Source: Flavobacterium phycosphaerae (GTDB lineage: Bacteria > Bacteroidota > Bacteroidia > Flavobacteriales > Flavobacteriaceae). From it: a DNA stretch of 64,000 nt. The position numbers were made by a program, and so were the translations under genes. The notes beneath the pieces are model-generated. The model made no database searches and was not told where the DNA came from. It saw nothing but the letters and a program-made list of their open reading frames with translations. Each line of letters starts with the position of its first letter. Positions within the stretch are counted from its first letter, which is position 1. Of the stretch, positions 35,932-45,500 are shown in pieces. The stretch lies in contig NZ_JAAATZ010000001.1 of NCBI RefSeq assembly GCF_010119235.1, forward strand, positions 2,882,501 through 2,946,500, given 5' to 3'.

Positions 35932-36109
35932 CTTTCCGCCAACTTCTTAGTCTCTTCCGTGTCCTCTTTGAACCCTTCCGCCGACGGAACGCACCTTAGG
36001 GAAAGCGGAAAAGGTCTTAGGGAGGGCGGAAAGCAATACAGAAATAGCGGAAAGCATCATAGGGTATGCGGAAAGCATTATAGGAACAACGGAAAGCACC
36101 TTAGAGAAT
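35932..36109. repeat. Array of 21-bp units with an inverted left arm
   Basis: Six imperfect direct units of exactly 21 bp fill 35984-36109; each starts with (G/A)CGGAAAGCA or a close variant, and most continue to a TAGG core. To the left, 35932-35983 holds about two and a half units whose core reads CTTTCCGC, the reverse complement. The array is bounded on both sides by terminators and no gene lies in it. A frame runs through it on plus (7-codon repeats, RxxGKHxR) but it lacks a credible start or composition. Confidence 0.85.
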
Positions 36110-36126
36110 GTAGAACCATCTGTTAC

Positions 36127-36158
36127 TAAAAAAGCCCCGATTTCTCGAGGCTTTTTAT
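36127..36158 (-). terminator. Intrinsic terminator for valS
   Basis: Stem AAAGCC / GGCTTT extended by CTCGA pairing; the T-run is on the minus strand directly after the valS stop. Confidence 0.75.
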
Positions 36159-36159
36159 A

Positions 36160-38787
36160 TTATTGTAAACTGGCTAAACTCTGCTCAATGGTGGCAATTT
36201 TTGCCAGCGCATCAGCTTCTTTTTTACGTTCGTTAGCTATGACTTGCTCAGGAGCTCCGGCTACGAATTTCTCGTTGGCCAGTTTGCTTTGTACACTGCG
36301 CAAGAAACCTTGATTGTATTTCAATTCTTCGGTTAGTTTTATAATTTCGGCAGCAACGTCAATAGTACCTGAAACCGGAATAAAGTATTCATTCGATTTT
36401 ACACGGTAAGTTAAGGCGCCGTCAATTTTATCATTGATGTATTCTAAAGTAGTGATGTTTCCTAATTTGGTAATTACACTGTCAAAATAAGTTGATGCTT
36501 TTTCGTTGTTAACCACTTTCAAATCTACTGCATCTTTCATAGCAATATTTTTGTCTTTACGAATGGTTCTCACGCCGGCAATTACTTCCATGGCAAAATC
36601 AAAGTCGGCAATCAACTCTTGGTTAAACGCAGTCATGGTTGGATAAACCGAAATGATTAACGCTTGTTCCGGAGTTCTTTCTGTAATGTGTTGCCAAATT
36701 TCCTCAGTTAAGAAAGGCATAAAAGGATGCAATAGTTTTAAATTGGCCTCTAACATTTCAATCGCTTTGTTGAAAGTAGCTCGGTCAATAGGTTGTTGGT
36801 ACCCCGGTTTTATCATTTCCAGGAACCACGAACAGAAATCATCCCAAACCAATTTATAGATTGCCATCAAGGCATCAGACAGGCGGTATTTTTCAAAGTG
36901 ATCTTCAATTTCAACTAAAGTTTGTTTCAACTTGGCTTCATACCATTCGATGGCAACTTTAGAGCTTTCGGGTTGGGTAATATCAGCTACTTCCCAGCCT
37001 TTTATTAAACGGAAAGCATTCCAAATTTTATTAGCAAAAGCTTTTCCGTTGTTGCATAACTCTTCGTCAAACATAATGTCGTTTCCGGCAGAAGCACTTA
37101 ACAACAGCCCTACTCTCACTCCATCGGCACCAAATTTTTCAATCAGTTCCAAAGGTTCAGGCGAGTTTCCTAAAGATTTTGACATTTTACGACGTTGTTT
37201 GTCGCGTACCAAACCGGTTAGGTAAACATTAGTAAACGGTTTTTTGCCAGTATACTCATAACCTGCAATAATCATACGGGCAACCCAGAAGAACAAAATA
37301 TCCGGTCCGGTTACTAAATCATTGGTTGGATAATAGTAGTTGAAATCTTCATTTTCAGGATCCATAATTCCGCCAAAAACGGCTATTGGCCATAACCATG
37401 ACGAGAACCAAGTATCTAAAGCATCGGCATCCTGAATCAAATCAGAGGCGGTTAATTGGTCATTCTTGCTGGCGGCTTTGGCTAAAACTAAGGCTTCTTC
37501 TTTGGTTTCGGCTACTACAAAATCTTCCTTGCCATCACCATAGTAATAAGCCGGAATTTGTTGTCCCCACCACAATTGACGGGAGATATTCCAGTCGCGT
37601 ATGTTTTCTAACCAGTGACGGTAGGTATTATTAAAACGTGATGGATATAATTTGATTTCTTCGGTTTCTAAAACTGCTTTGATGGCGGGTTTTACCAAAT
37701 CTTCCATGCGGAGGAACCATTGGTCAGACAAACGCGGTTCGATAACCGCTTTGGTTCTTTCTGACGTCCCTACTTTGTTGATGTGATTTTCAACTTTTTC
37801 TAAAGCGTTGATATCCTCTAATTCTTTTGCAATTTCTTCACGAACTACGAAACGGTCTTTGCCTTGATAATGCAAACCAAAACTGTTCAACGTAGCGTCA
37901 TCATTAAAGATGTCAATGATTTCTAAATTGTGTTTTTCACCTAGCGCTTTATCGTTAACATCGTGAGCCGGAGTTACTTTTAAACACCCGGTACCGAATT
38001 CCATATCAACATATTCATCAAAAATAATAGGAATGAAACGGTTGCAGATAGGCACTATAGCTTGTTTGCCTTTCAAATGGGTATAGCGTTCATCATCCGG
38101 ATGAATACAAATGGCAGTATCGCCCAAAATAGTTTCGGGTCGTGTAGTAGCAATGGTTACAAACTCATTAGTACCTACAATTTGGTATTTCAGATGGTAT
38201 AATTTCCCTTGACGTTCTTCATAAATTACTTCTTCATCAGACAAGGTAGTCTTGGCTTCCGGATCCCAATTGACCATGCGGTAACCGCGATAAATTTGGC
38301 CTTTATTGTATAAATCAACAAACGAACGAATTACAGAAGCCGACATATCGGGATCCATGGTGAATTTGGTTCGATCCCAGTCGCAAGAACACCCTAATTG
38401 TTTTAACTGCTCAAGGATGGTTCCGCCGTATTTAGTGGTCCAATCCCAAGCGTGTTTAAGGAATTCTTCACGAGTCAAATCATTCTTGTTGATGCCTTCT
38501 TGTTTCAACTTGGCCACTACTTTGGCTTCTGTAGCAATAGAAGCGTGATCGGTTCCTGGAACCCAGCAGGCATTGAATCCTTTTAATCGGGCACGACGGA
38601 TTAACACATCCTGAATGGTGTTGTTCAGCATGTGTCCCATGTGCAATACTCCGGTCACATTGGGTGGCGGAATGGTGATGGTATACGGAGTTCTATGGTC
38701 GGGTTTAGAATGAAAATAGTTGTTTTTCATCCAGTAGTCGTACCACTTTTTTTCTACTTCTTTGGCATTGAATTGAGCTGGAATCAT
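36160..38787 (-). CDS. valS: Valine--tRNA ligase
   Basis: The 875-residue class I synthetase charges tRNA-Val. The HIGH-type motif is [15 protein letters not shown] near residue 42, the KMSKS motif is [11 protein letters not shown] near 532, and the editing domain lies at about 190-330. The C-terminal coiled-coil arm ([22 protein letters not shown]) is typical of ValRS. Full length. It is the only gene on the minus strand here; its upstream region carries short TAGATTGTTA repeats. Confidence 0.97.
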   Translation of the reverse strand: MIPAQFNAKEVEKKWYDYWMKNNYFHSKPDHRTPYTITIPPPNVTGVLHMGHMLNNTIQDVLIRRARLKGFNACWVPGTDHASIATEAKVVAKLKQEGINKNDLTREEFLKHAWDWTTKYGGTILEQLKQLGCSCDWDRTKFTMDPDMSASVIRSFVDLYNKGQIYRGYRMVNWDPEAKTTLSDEEVIYEERQGKLYHLKYQIVGTNEFVTIATTRPETILGDTAICIHPDDERYTHLKGKQAIVPICNRFIPIIFDEYVDMEFGTGCLKVTPAHDVNDKALGEKHNLEIIDIFNDDATLNSFGLHYQGKDRFVVREEIAKELEDINALEKVENHINKVGTSERTKAVIEPRLSDQWFLRMEDLVKPAIKAVLETEEIKLYPSRFNNTYRHWLENIRDWNISRQLWWGQQIPAYYYGDGKEDFVVAETKEEALVLAKAASKNDQLTASDLIQDADALDTWFSSWLWPIAVFGGIMDPENEDFNYYYPTNDLVTGPDILFFWVARMIIAGYEYTGKKPFTNVYLTGLVRDKQRRKMSKSLGNSPEPLELIEKFGADGVRVGLLLSASAGNDIMFDEELCNNGKAFANKIWNAFRLIKGWEVADITQPESSKVAIEWYEAKLKQTLVEIEDHFEKYRLSDALMAIYKLVWDDFCSWFLEMIKPGYQQPIDRATFNKAIEMLEANLKLLHPFMPFLTEEIWQHITERTPEQALIISVYPTMTAFNQELIADFDFAMEVIAGVRTIRKDKNIAMKDAVDLKVVNNEKASTYFDSVITKLGNITTLEYINDKIDGALTYRVKSNEYFIPVSGTIDVAAEIIKLTEELKYNQGFLRSVQSKLANEKFVAGAPEQVIANERKKEADALAKIATIEQSLASLQ

Positions 38788-38790
38788 ATA

Positions 38791-38833
38791 TAGATTGTTA
38801 TACTTCTTAGATTGTTAGACTGCATAGATTACA
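38791..38833. repeat. Short TAGATTGTTA direct repeats
   Basis: TAGATTGTTA occurs at 38791-38800 and 38808-38817, with a partial third copy TAGATT near 38826, just upstream of the valS start. Degenerate, origin unknown. Confidence 0.5.
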
Positions 38834-38855
38834 AAAGTGCAATGCCTCTCTCTTT

Positions 38856-38907
38856 TAGCCCCGATTGCAGAGGCTACCGCGTAGCCCGGAAAGCGGGAAA
38901 ATGGACC
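38856..38907 (+). repeat. Dispersed GC-rich palindromic repeat, copy A
   Basis: TAGCCCCGA, then GGCTACCGCGTAGCC (a self-complementary hairpin core), then GGAAAGCGGGA. A related copy lies inverted at 42278-42323. It is GC-richer than its surroundings, in the valS/DUF1573 gap. Confidence 0.65.
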
Positions 38908-39069
38908 ACTGATAAAGCCCTAACCATTCGCTCCTACTATTGTGGCATACATTTTGTAAACTGAACTGCAAAAGTAATTAATAAAGACTTTAGAAAAAAT
39001 TAAGAATTAAATTTTTGTGTATTAATTTAAACAAAGTAAATTTACGAACCAAAGATAAAAATTTGACCT

Positions 39070-39504
39070 ATGAAAAGACAGCTACTTATTGCGGTACTCC
39101 TTATAAATGCTGCAGTTTTTGCCCAAAGTGGTGCCAAAATTGAGTTTAAGGACAAAGACAACACCATTGATTACGGAACGGTAAATAAAGAGGATGACAG
39201 TGGTTTGCGTATTTTTGAATTCACCAATACCGGTGATGCCCCACTGATTATTACTAATGTGCAATCGACTTGCGGTTGTACTGTTCCCTCAAAACCAACA
39301 GAACCAATATTACCGGGAAAAACCGGAAAAATTGAAGTGAAATACAACATGCACACCGGCCCAATTAGAAAAACGATTACGGTTGAAAGCAACGCCGTGA
39401 ATGTAGAAGAAGGCCGAGTAGCCATAAAAATAAAAGGCGAGGTCGTTGAAAAACCGGTAGAAAATCTACTGGAGAAAAAGACCAAAAGCCCTATGATGCA
39501 ATAA
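39070..39504 (+). CDS. DUF1573 protein
   Basis: The 144-residue protein has a signal peptide ending VFA-Q (near residue 18) and a single DUF1573 domain, an Ig-like fold of the ASPM/Hydin type. Visible family motifs are FEFTNTGDAPLIITNVQSTCGCT, with the conserved CGC, and PGKTGKIEVKYN. Usually exported. Function is unknown in the family, though many members sit near surface or cell-wall genes. It appears to be a single-gene unit with a hairpin after it. Confidence 0.88.
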   Translation: MKRQLLIAVLLINAAVFAQSGAKIEFKDKDNTIDYGTVNKEDDSGLRIFEFTNTGDAPLIITNVQSTCGCTVPSKPTEPILPGKTGKIEVKYNMHTGPIRKTITVESNAVNVEEGRVAIKIKGEVVEKPVENLLEKKTKSPMMQ

Positions 39505-39507
39505 CAG

Positions 39508-39537
39508 AAACGTCCCGAATATCGGGACGTTTTTTTA
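39508..39537. terminator. Bidirectional intrinsic terminator
   Basis: Stem AACGTCCCGA / TCGGGACGTT with Ts after; serves DUF1573 (plus) and overlaps the stop of the protease-like gene (minus). Confidence 0.85.
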
Positions 39538-40860
39538 TAGAATACTTTTGAGTTGGAATTGATAAGTCAACGTTATATTGTTCCGTTCGATTTCTATCTT
39601 TATCGTTTTTCCTTCTTCGGATTTTAGCAGCTCGTTTATCTTTTCGATGGTTAAGTCTTGGGAGTTTCGACCGTTAATTTTCATAATCCTATCTCCTTTT
39701 TTCAATCCTGATTTTTCAGCATTCGAATTAACTCTCACACTGGCAATTTTAAAAACCGGTTTTAGTTCAAAACGAATCTGTAGTTTGTCTTGTACCCTCT
39801 CGTCGCTGGCACTGGTATACACTTTGATTCCGTCAGTACTTCCAAAAGTTTGTTTGGTCCATTCTAATCCGGCATGCTCTACTTCTATCCCACTCATATT
39901 GAAATTAAACGGGTCGTTAATTTTACCATTAGGACTAGAATAAACAGCATTGTTTTTATAATCAAAAACGATGGTAAATCGAGACAGGACTTCTCCGCCA
40001 ATAGAACCAATACGGTTAGGCACAAAGTTCACACTTTTGATTGAAGTGGAATCGGGGAAAGTTACAATCGGATTCTTAAATTGTTTAGTGCCAAAATCAA
40101 AACCACTGATTCGGCCGCGAAGACCAAATATATCACCACTAAACCCTCGTCCTAAAAAATCATGTATGGTCTTTTCGGGCTTGGTAAAGTTTTGTGCTTT
40201 ATTCAAAAAAATCCAAAGAGCATCACTGTTGCCGGTATCTAACAACAGTTTTGAAGGAATAGTTTTGTCGTCCTGCTGAATGTTAGAGATGAAATAGGGT
40301 TTGCTTTCTTCTACAGCGATAGAGGCTTTTTTATAGCTGCGTTTTAATTGTTTAGCAATTTTTTGATTTTCATCGGCGTAAACAATCACTTTTTTGGTTT
40401 CATAATTGATTTCAACTTTATGATTTTTGAAAAAATGATAACCAATAATCCCGTTGACCGGAATACCTACTTGAGAGGAAAAATTAAATTCCTGATCCAA
40501 TACAATATAAATCTCATGCTCCAAATCAACAAAGCCATTGGCATCCAATTTATTTTTGGAAGATTTGTAGGCGTCCACCGCATCATTGCTTCCTAAGCCT
40601 TTCAGTTTTAACTGTTCAATATGAAAAAACTGAATTTGTTCTTTGTCATCTAAACTGAAAAGAATGGTTTCTTCAACTCCGGTATCCAATAAAAAAGTGA
40701 GTTCTTCTCCATTGACTTTGATGGGAATAAAAATCAGATTATTGATGAGTTTAAAAGGAATAACAACTTTCTTCTTAGGGCTATTTATTTTAAATTCCGA
40801 TTGACAATATACAGAGGTAATTGAAAACAGAAAAAAATATAAAACAAAGGATAGCCGCAT
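39535..40860 (-). CDS. Retropepsin-like aspartyl protease with C-terminal PDZ domain
   Basis: The 441-residue protein starts with a signal peptide (MRLSFVLYFFLFSITSVYCQ). Two retropepsin-like halves each contain a DTG: LLDTGVEET at about 58 and LLDTGNSDAL at about 207, so one chain may supply both catalytic aspartates. A PDZ domain (about 345-440) ends the protein, with SGLKKGDRIMKINGR. Likely periplasmic or surface proteolysis; substrates unknown. Divergent from the aminotransferase gene. Confidence 0.85.
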   Translation of the reverse strand: MRLSFVLYFFLFSITSVYCQSEFKINSPKKKVVIPFKLINNLIFIPIKVNGEELTFLLDTGVEETILFSLDDKEQIQFFHIEQLKLKGLGSNDAVDAYKSSKNKLDANGFVDLEHEIYIVLDQEFNFSSQVGIPVNGIIGYHFFKNHKVEINYETKKVIVYADENQKIAKQLKRSYKKASIAVEESKPYFISNIQQDDKTIPSKLLLDTGNSDALWIFLNKAQNFTKPEKTIHDFLGRGFSGDIFGLRGRISGFDFGTKQFKNPIVTFPDSTSIKSVNFVPNRIGSIGGEVLSRFTIVFDYKNNAVYSSPNGKINDPFNFNMSGIEVEHAGLEWTKQTFGSTDGIKVYTSASDERVQDKLQIRFELKPVFKIASVRVNSNAEKSGLKKGDRIMKINGRNSQDLTIEKINELLKSEEGKTIKIEIERNNITLTYQFQLKSIL

Positions 40861-40989
40861 TGAATCTGATTTTGGATAAATTTAATAAAATAAATCTACT
40901 CCAAATAATTTTTATGTTTTATTAAAGTATTGGTTTGAATTGTTTTCAAGCTAAAAATGTCGCAAATTTGCAACTCAAAATTATAAATC

Positions 40990-42186
40990 ATGCCAAAAAT
41001 ATCATCAAAAGGCCAACACATGCCTGAATCGCCAATCCGAAAATTGGTTCCTTATGCAGAAATTGCCAAAAAGAAAGGAAATATAGTATACCACTTAAAC
41101 ATTGGGCAACCGGATATTAAAACGCCCGATGTAGCATTGAATGCGGTAAAAAATGCCGATATCACGGTATTAGAGTATAGCCACTCTGCCGGTTTTGAAA
41201 GTTACCGAACCAAATTGTCCGCATATTACAAATCACATGGTTTACCCATTGATGTGGCCGATATCATTATCACAACGGGTGGCTCTGAAGCCTTGCTTTT
41301 TGCTATGGGAAGTACAATGGATGTTGATGATGAAATCATTATTCCTGAACCGTTTTATGCCAATTACAATGGTTTTTCAACCGCTTCCGGTGTTAAAGTA
41401 GTGCCTGTAATTTCAACCATTGAGGAAGGTTTTGCTTTGCCTCCGATTGCTGCTTTTGAAAAATTGATTACACCTAAAACCAAAGCTATCCTAATATGTA
41501 ATCCGGGAAACCCAACCGGTTATTTATATTCTAAGGAAGAAATTATGCAGTTGGCCGAAATCGTAAAAAAACACGATTTATTTTTGATTGCCGATGAAGT
41601 ATACCGCGAGTTTATTTATGATGAAAACGACAAGCATTTTTCGGTAATGAACGTTCCCGGACTGGAAGAAAATGCTATTATGATTGATTCCGTTTCCAAA
41701 AGATACAGCATGTGTGGTGCCCGAATTGGTTGCATCGTATCCAAAAACAAAGAAGTAATGGCAACGGCTATGAAATTTGCACAAGCCCGATTGAGCCCGC
41801 CAACTTATGCTCAAATCGCCAGCGAAGCCGCCTTAGAAACTCCTCAAAGTTATTTTGACGATGTGATTTCAGAATACAAAGACCGAAGAGATACTTTGAT
41901 TGCTGAGTTACAAAAAATTGAAGGCGTAAAAGTGGCCACCCCAAAAGGAGCCTTTTATTGTATTGCCAAATTACCGGTTAAGAATGCTGATGATTTCGCT
42001 CAATGGCTTTTAGAATCTTATGACAATAATAGAGAAACCGTTATGGTGGCTCCGGCAGCAGGTTTCTATTCTACTCCAAAGGTTGGCTTAGATGAAGTGC
42101 GTATTGCCTATGTGTTGAAAAAAGACGATTTGATTCGCTCCGTAGCTATTTTAAAAGACGCTTTACAAGTCTATAATCAAAAATAA
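40990..42186 (+). CDS. PLP-dependent class I/II aminotransferase
   Basis: The 398-residue fold-type I aminotransferase has NIGQPDIKTPD at the start, the NPGNPTGYLYS motif (about 169), ADEVYREFIYD for the PLP Asp/Tyr, and the PLP Lys in DSVSKRYSMCGARIG (about 236). It is in the AspC/AlaT-like group; the exact amino donor cannot be told. Single-gene unit ending at a hairpin. Confidence 0.93.
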   Translation: MPKISSKGQHMPESPIRKLVPYAEIAKKKGNIVYHLNIGQPDIKTPDVALNAVKNADITVLEYSHSAGFESYRTKLSAYYKSHGLPIDVADIIITTGGSEALLFAMGSTMDVDDEIIIPEPFYANYNGFSTASGVKVVPVISTIEEGFALPPIAAFEKLITPKTKAILICNPGNPTGYLYSKEEIMQLAEIVKKHDLFLIADEVYREFIYDENDKHFSVMNVPGLEENAIMIDSVSKRYSMCGARIGCIVSKNKEVMATAMKFAQARLSPPTYAQIASEAALETPQSYFDDVISEYKDRRDTLIAELQKIEGVKVATPKGAFYCIAKLPVKNADDFAQWLLESYDNNRETVMVAPAAGFYSTPKVGLDEVRIAYVLKKDDLIRSVAILKDALQVYNQK

Positions 42187-42203
42187 TTATCCTATTTAAT
42201 TAA

Positions 42204-42236
42204 ATAAAAAACTCTTCAATCTCTTGAGGAGTTTTT
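42204..42236 (+). terminator. Intrinsic terminator after the aminotransferase
   Basis: Stem AACTCTTCAA / TTGAGGAGTT, T-run after. The same stem sequence recurs 260 bp downstream. Confidence 0.8.
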
Positions 42237-42277
42237 CTTTTTTTAAGCAGCGGCACTCCCTGCATCGGTACAACTCT

Positions 42278-42323
42278 CCTCCCGCCATCCGCGCTACACG
42301 GTAGCCAGCTCCTGTCGGGGCTA
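42278..42323 (-). repeat. Dispersed GC-rich palindromic repeat, copy B (inverted)
   Basis: On the minus strand it reads TAGCCCCGA, then GGCTACCGTGTAGC, then GCGGATGGCGGGA, matching copy A at 38856 in order and spacing with a few changes. Confidence 0.6.
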
Positions 42324-42348
42324 TATGGACGCACGGAGATTTCATCTT

Positions 42349-42431
42349 AAGTTGTGGCAATTTTTTTTTTAAAAAAATTTTGCCACAAAATATGTGGCAA
42401 AATTTTTAATTCTATTTTTTTGCCACAACTT
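42349..42431. repeat. Nested TTGCCACA inverted repeats
   Basis: The outer arms AAGTTGTGGCAA (42349-42360) and TTGCCACAACTT (42420-42431) are perfect complements. Inside, AAATTTTGCCACA (42375-42387) and TGTGGCAAAATTT (42393-42405) form a perfect 13-bp hairpin with a 5-nt loop. Four TGTGGCAA/TTGCCACA copies lie in 83 bp. It lies in a 328-bp gene-free gap. Confidence 0.85.
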
Positions 42432-42461
42432 TTGATTGATTTCTTTTTCATCTTGCCATAA

Positions 42462-42494
42462 AAAAACTCCTCAAGAAATTGAGGAGTTTTTTTT
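42462..42494 (-). terminator. Intrinsic terminator for the large surface protein gene
   Basis: Stem AAACTCCTCAA / TTGAGGAGTTT flanked by A- and T-runs; works in either direction and nearly repeats the stem at 42204. Confidence 0.8.
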
Positions 42495-42515
42495 ATCTAT
42501 TATTTTCTGTTTGTC

Positions 42516-45500
42516 TTATCGTTTAAGCGAGAAGTGAGCTTTGAACTGACGCATGTTACTGCCCTCAGCAAAGTCTACCGTAAACCAGTAGTCATCCGAA
42601 GGTAACAAGTGACCATTGTAAGTCCCGTCCCAACCCGGACTCAACGGACTAAGTTGTTTGAGCAGTTTACCATAACGGTCAAAGATGTAAATCTTAGCTC
42701 CCGGTTGATCATGCAACCCACTGATATTCCAAGTATCATGATACCCATCGCCATTCGGAGTAAAATAATGAGGGTAATCTATCGTTTGTACGTCTTTGAT
42801 AAACTCTACTCCACAAGAATAGCCATTCGGGTCTCTTACATCCCAAACATATACTGTATGGTTTCCTAAGGAAACATTCTCAAAGATAGGACTCGTTTGT
42901 CTCGGACCGTCATCCAAACTGTATTCATACACTCCATAACCGTCATTGGTAATGGTAATAATCTGATTCTCCGCAAAGGCATTGGTTACCGTAGCGGTGA
43001 TATTATCCGCAGGGCCCGACTTAATAACATCAAAGGTAGAAAGCGCCGTAATGTCCGAAGTACAACCCAACATCGGAGATAAACTAACGGCCTGTACCGT
43101 ATACACTACATGAGTATCGGCAAGAGCTATATTATTTACGCTAAGGGTACTGGTAGTCTCCGGTTGCACCACATTATTGGCCGTCCAGATAAAAGTATAG
43201 CCCGGTGCCGTGATGCCGCTGTTCAAGATTAAATTGTTGTTCACTGTCGTTTGGTTCCATCGCACACAAGCAATATTGCTACCCGTGTTGCTGGTAATTA
43301 CCGGCTCGGCCAGTTTTTCTATAACCACATCAAATGAATCCAGCTCATAACAACCCGTTAGGGTATTCTCAACACGCACCCAATACGTACCTGTTTGTAC
43401 TTCATATGTGTCTAAATTAGTCAAGGCACTACCCGAGTTCCCTGCCTCAGCATCTGCCTGACTGTTGTAATAGAACTCTACGATATACGTCGGTGCTGTT
43501 TGCGTTGCCCCTAAGATGTCGGCCTCATAACCCGCCAAACTAGCTAGTGGACTTGTTGGGTTCTGTGTATACAGCATCGTGCCGTTGTTATTCCCGTCAT
43601 AATCACACTCTTTCATATCGGCCATGGTATAGTTAATCGTTGGTTTTGGATTAACCAAAATATTGAAACTGCCCATACCGCTCTTACAACCTGTGGTGGT
43701 ATTGGTAATCTCCACATAAATCGTCTGAGGGTTAGTCAGGTTAGTATACGCATTTGGCGTTGTTATCGGTATTGTTAAGGCGGCATCTTCATAAAACGCA
43801 ACACTGTAAGCGGATACCGGTGTGGTTTGATTCCCTTGCAGTAAAGCAGCACTTTGAGTCGTTAAATCAAAAACCTCTATACCGTCATTCACTCCCGATG
43901 GGTCGGCCTCACAGATTTGATAATCCGCTATGGCACTGATACTCGGTAATGGATTAACTATAAAGCCTTGTTGTACTTCTTTGTAACATTTTCTACCGGT
44001 GTAATCCGTAGAGACATCACTGGTCACTGCTACATAGACATACTGCACCTGATTGATGGTCGTTCCGGCTATACTTGGGTCGCCCACTATGGCCGTAGTC
44101 GGATTTAAAATCTCACTAGTATTGGCTTCCAAATCAGCATGACTTGGGAAGTAATGGAAATCAACATGGGTATCGCCATTGGCTATATAAGCCTCATTCA
44201 GGGTTAAATCAAACTGAGCCACACCACTACCCGGAGCATCCTCACACTGCGCGGCCAATACCGGAATATTGTTGCTCTGTGGCGTAGGTACCGGAAGTAC
44301 TCTGATGTCTAAGGTGGTGATGCTTTTACATCCTGCTGTGGTGGTGACCAAAACGCCAAGGGTTTGTACTGCCGCAGAGGTATTGGTATACGCACTCGGG
44401 GTAGTAATCACATTGGTATTGTTCTGAGCATCCACAAGGCTTGGGTAATACGTAACCGTATAGCCTGTATTTTGATTAATCTCGGTGTTTTTTACCGTTA
44501 AATCAAAAGTGTAATACAAATTGTTCGATGCCGTATCATTATCACATTTGCTCAGTGGTTGCGGTGTGATTAACAATAATGGTTTGTTGATAACCAATTG
44601 GAAGGAACCTAAAGCGTAACAACCCGTTGCATTATCCTCTATTCTAACCCAAATAACTTGGGTGTCACTACCAAAATACGTAGCGGCATTAATAATCGGG
44701 GAAGTGCCGGCATCGGCCAAGCCTTGGCTGAGATAATACGTAACGGTGTAATTGCTTGCCGGGTTTGGTGCCTGAAGCAGCAGGATAGCGGCCGTTTTGC
44801 TGGTTAAATCAACAATAGTACTGCCGCTCTGTGGGTTGTTGTCTTGGTCGCAAGTCACCAAATCCGGGATAGTAACCGGTTTAACAGGGCTTGGATTTAC
44901 GTTAAGCTCTATTGGAATAACACTGTAACAGCCTGTGATTGGGTCTTCTGCACGCACATAAATAATCTGCACAAAGTTAGTGATGTTGCAGTAACTTGAC
45001 GGATTAGGAATGGTAGTACCTCCAATCTCGGCATCAGTCTGGGTCTCATGGTAGGTTATATCATAATCCGCTCCTTGTAAGATATCCGGAGTTAGGCTTG
45101 TTAAATCGATATCACAGGTTATACCATTTTGGTTATCGTCACAAACCGTTAGCGGTGCTGTCGGCGGAACCGGTGTCGGTAGTGGGTTCACGCGGATATC
45201 CATCGTGGAGATAACATAACAAGTGGTGGCTTGGTTGGTAATGCGAATACCTAAGGTCTGAACACAAGGCAATACATTCTCATACAACAAAGTGCTGATG
45301 GCATTGGTATTGTTCTGAGCATCGGTCAAACTCGGGTAGAACGTAACGCTCATTCCCGTTTGTCCGTTCAAGATATCGGCTACTTTAGAACCTAAATCAA
45401 ACACCTCTTTACAATCTCCCGGATTGTTGTCATCACAAAGCGAATACTGAGGATAACTAATCGGAGGAACTATCGGTAGCGGATCAACCACTAAAGTTAA

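Noticed and set aside
35932..36109. CRISPR array
   Set aside because: Units are contiguous 21-mers without unique spacers of typical length, and no cas genes are present.
35908..36129. A 73-codon open frame with RxxGKHxR seven-residue repeats across the 21-bp array
   Set aside because: The period of 21 keeps every frame open by chance; there is no good start region, the sequence is composed only of the repeat, and it lies between two terminators.
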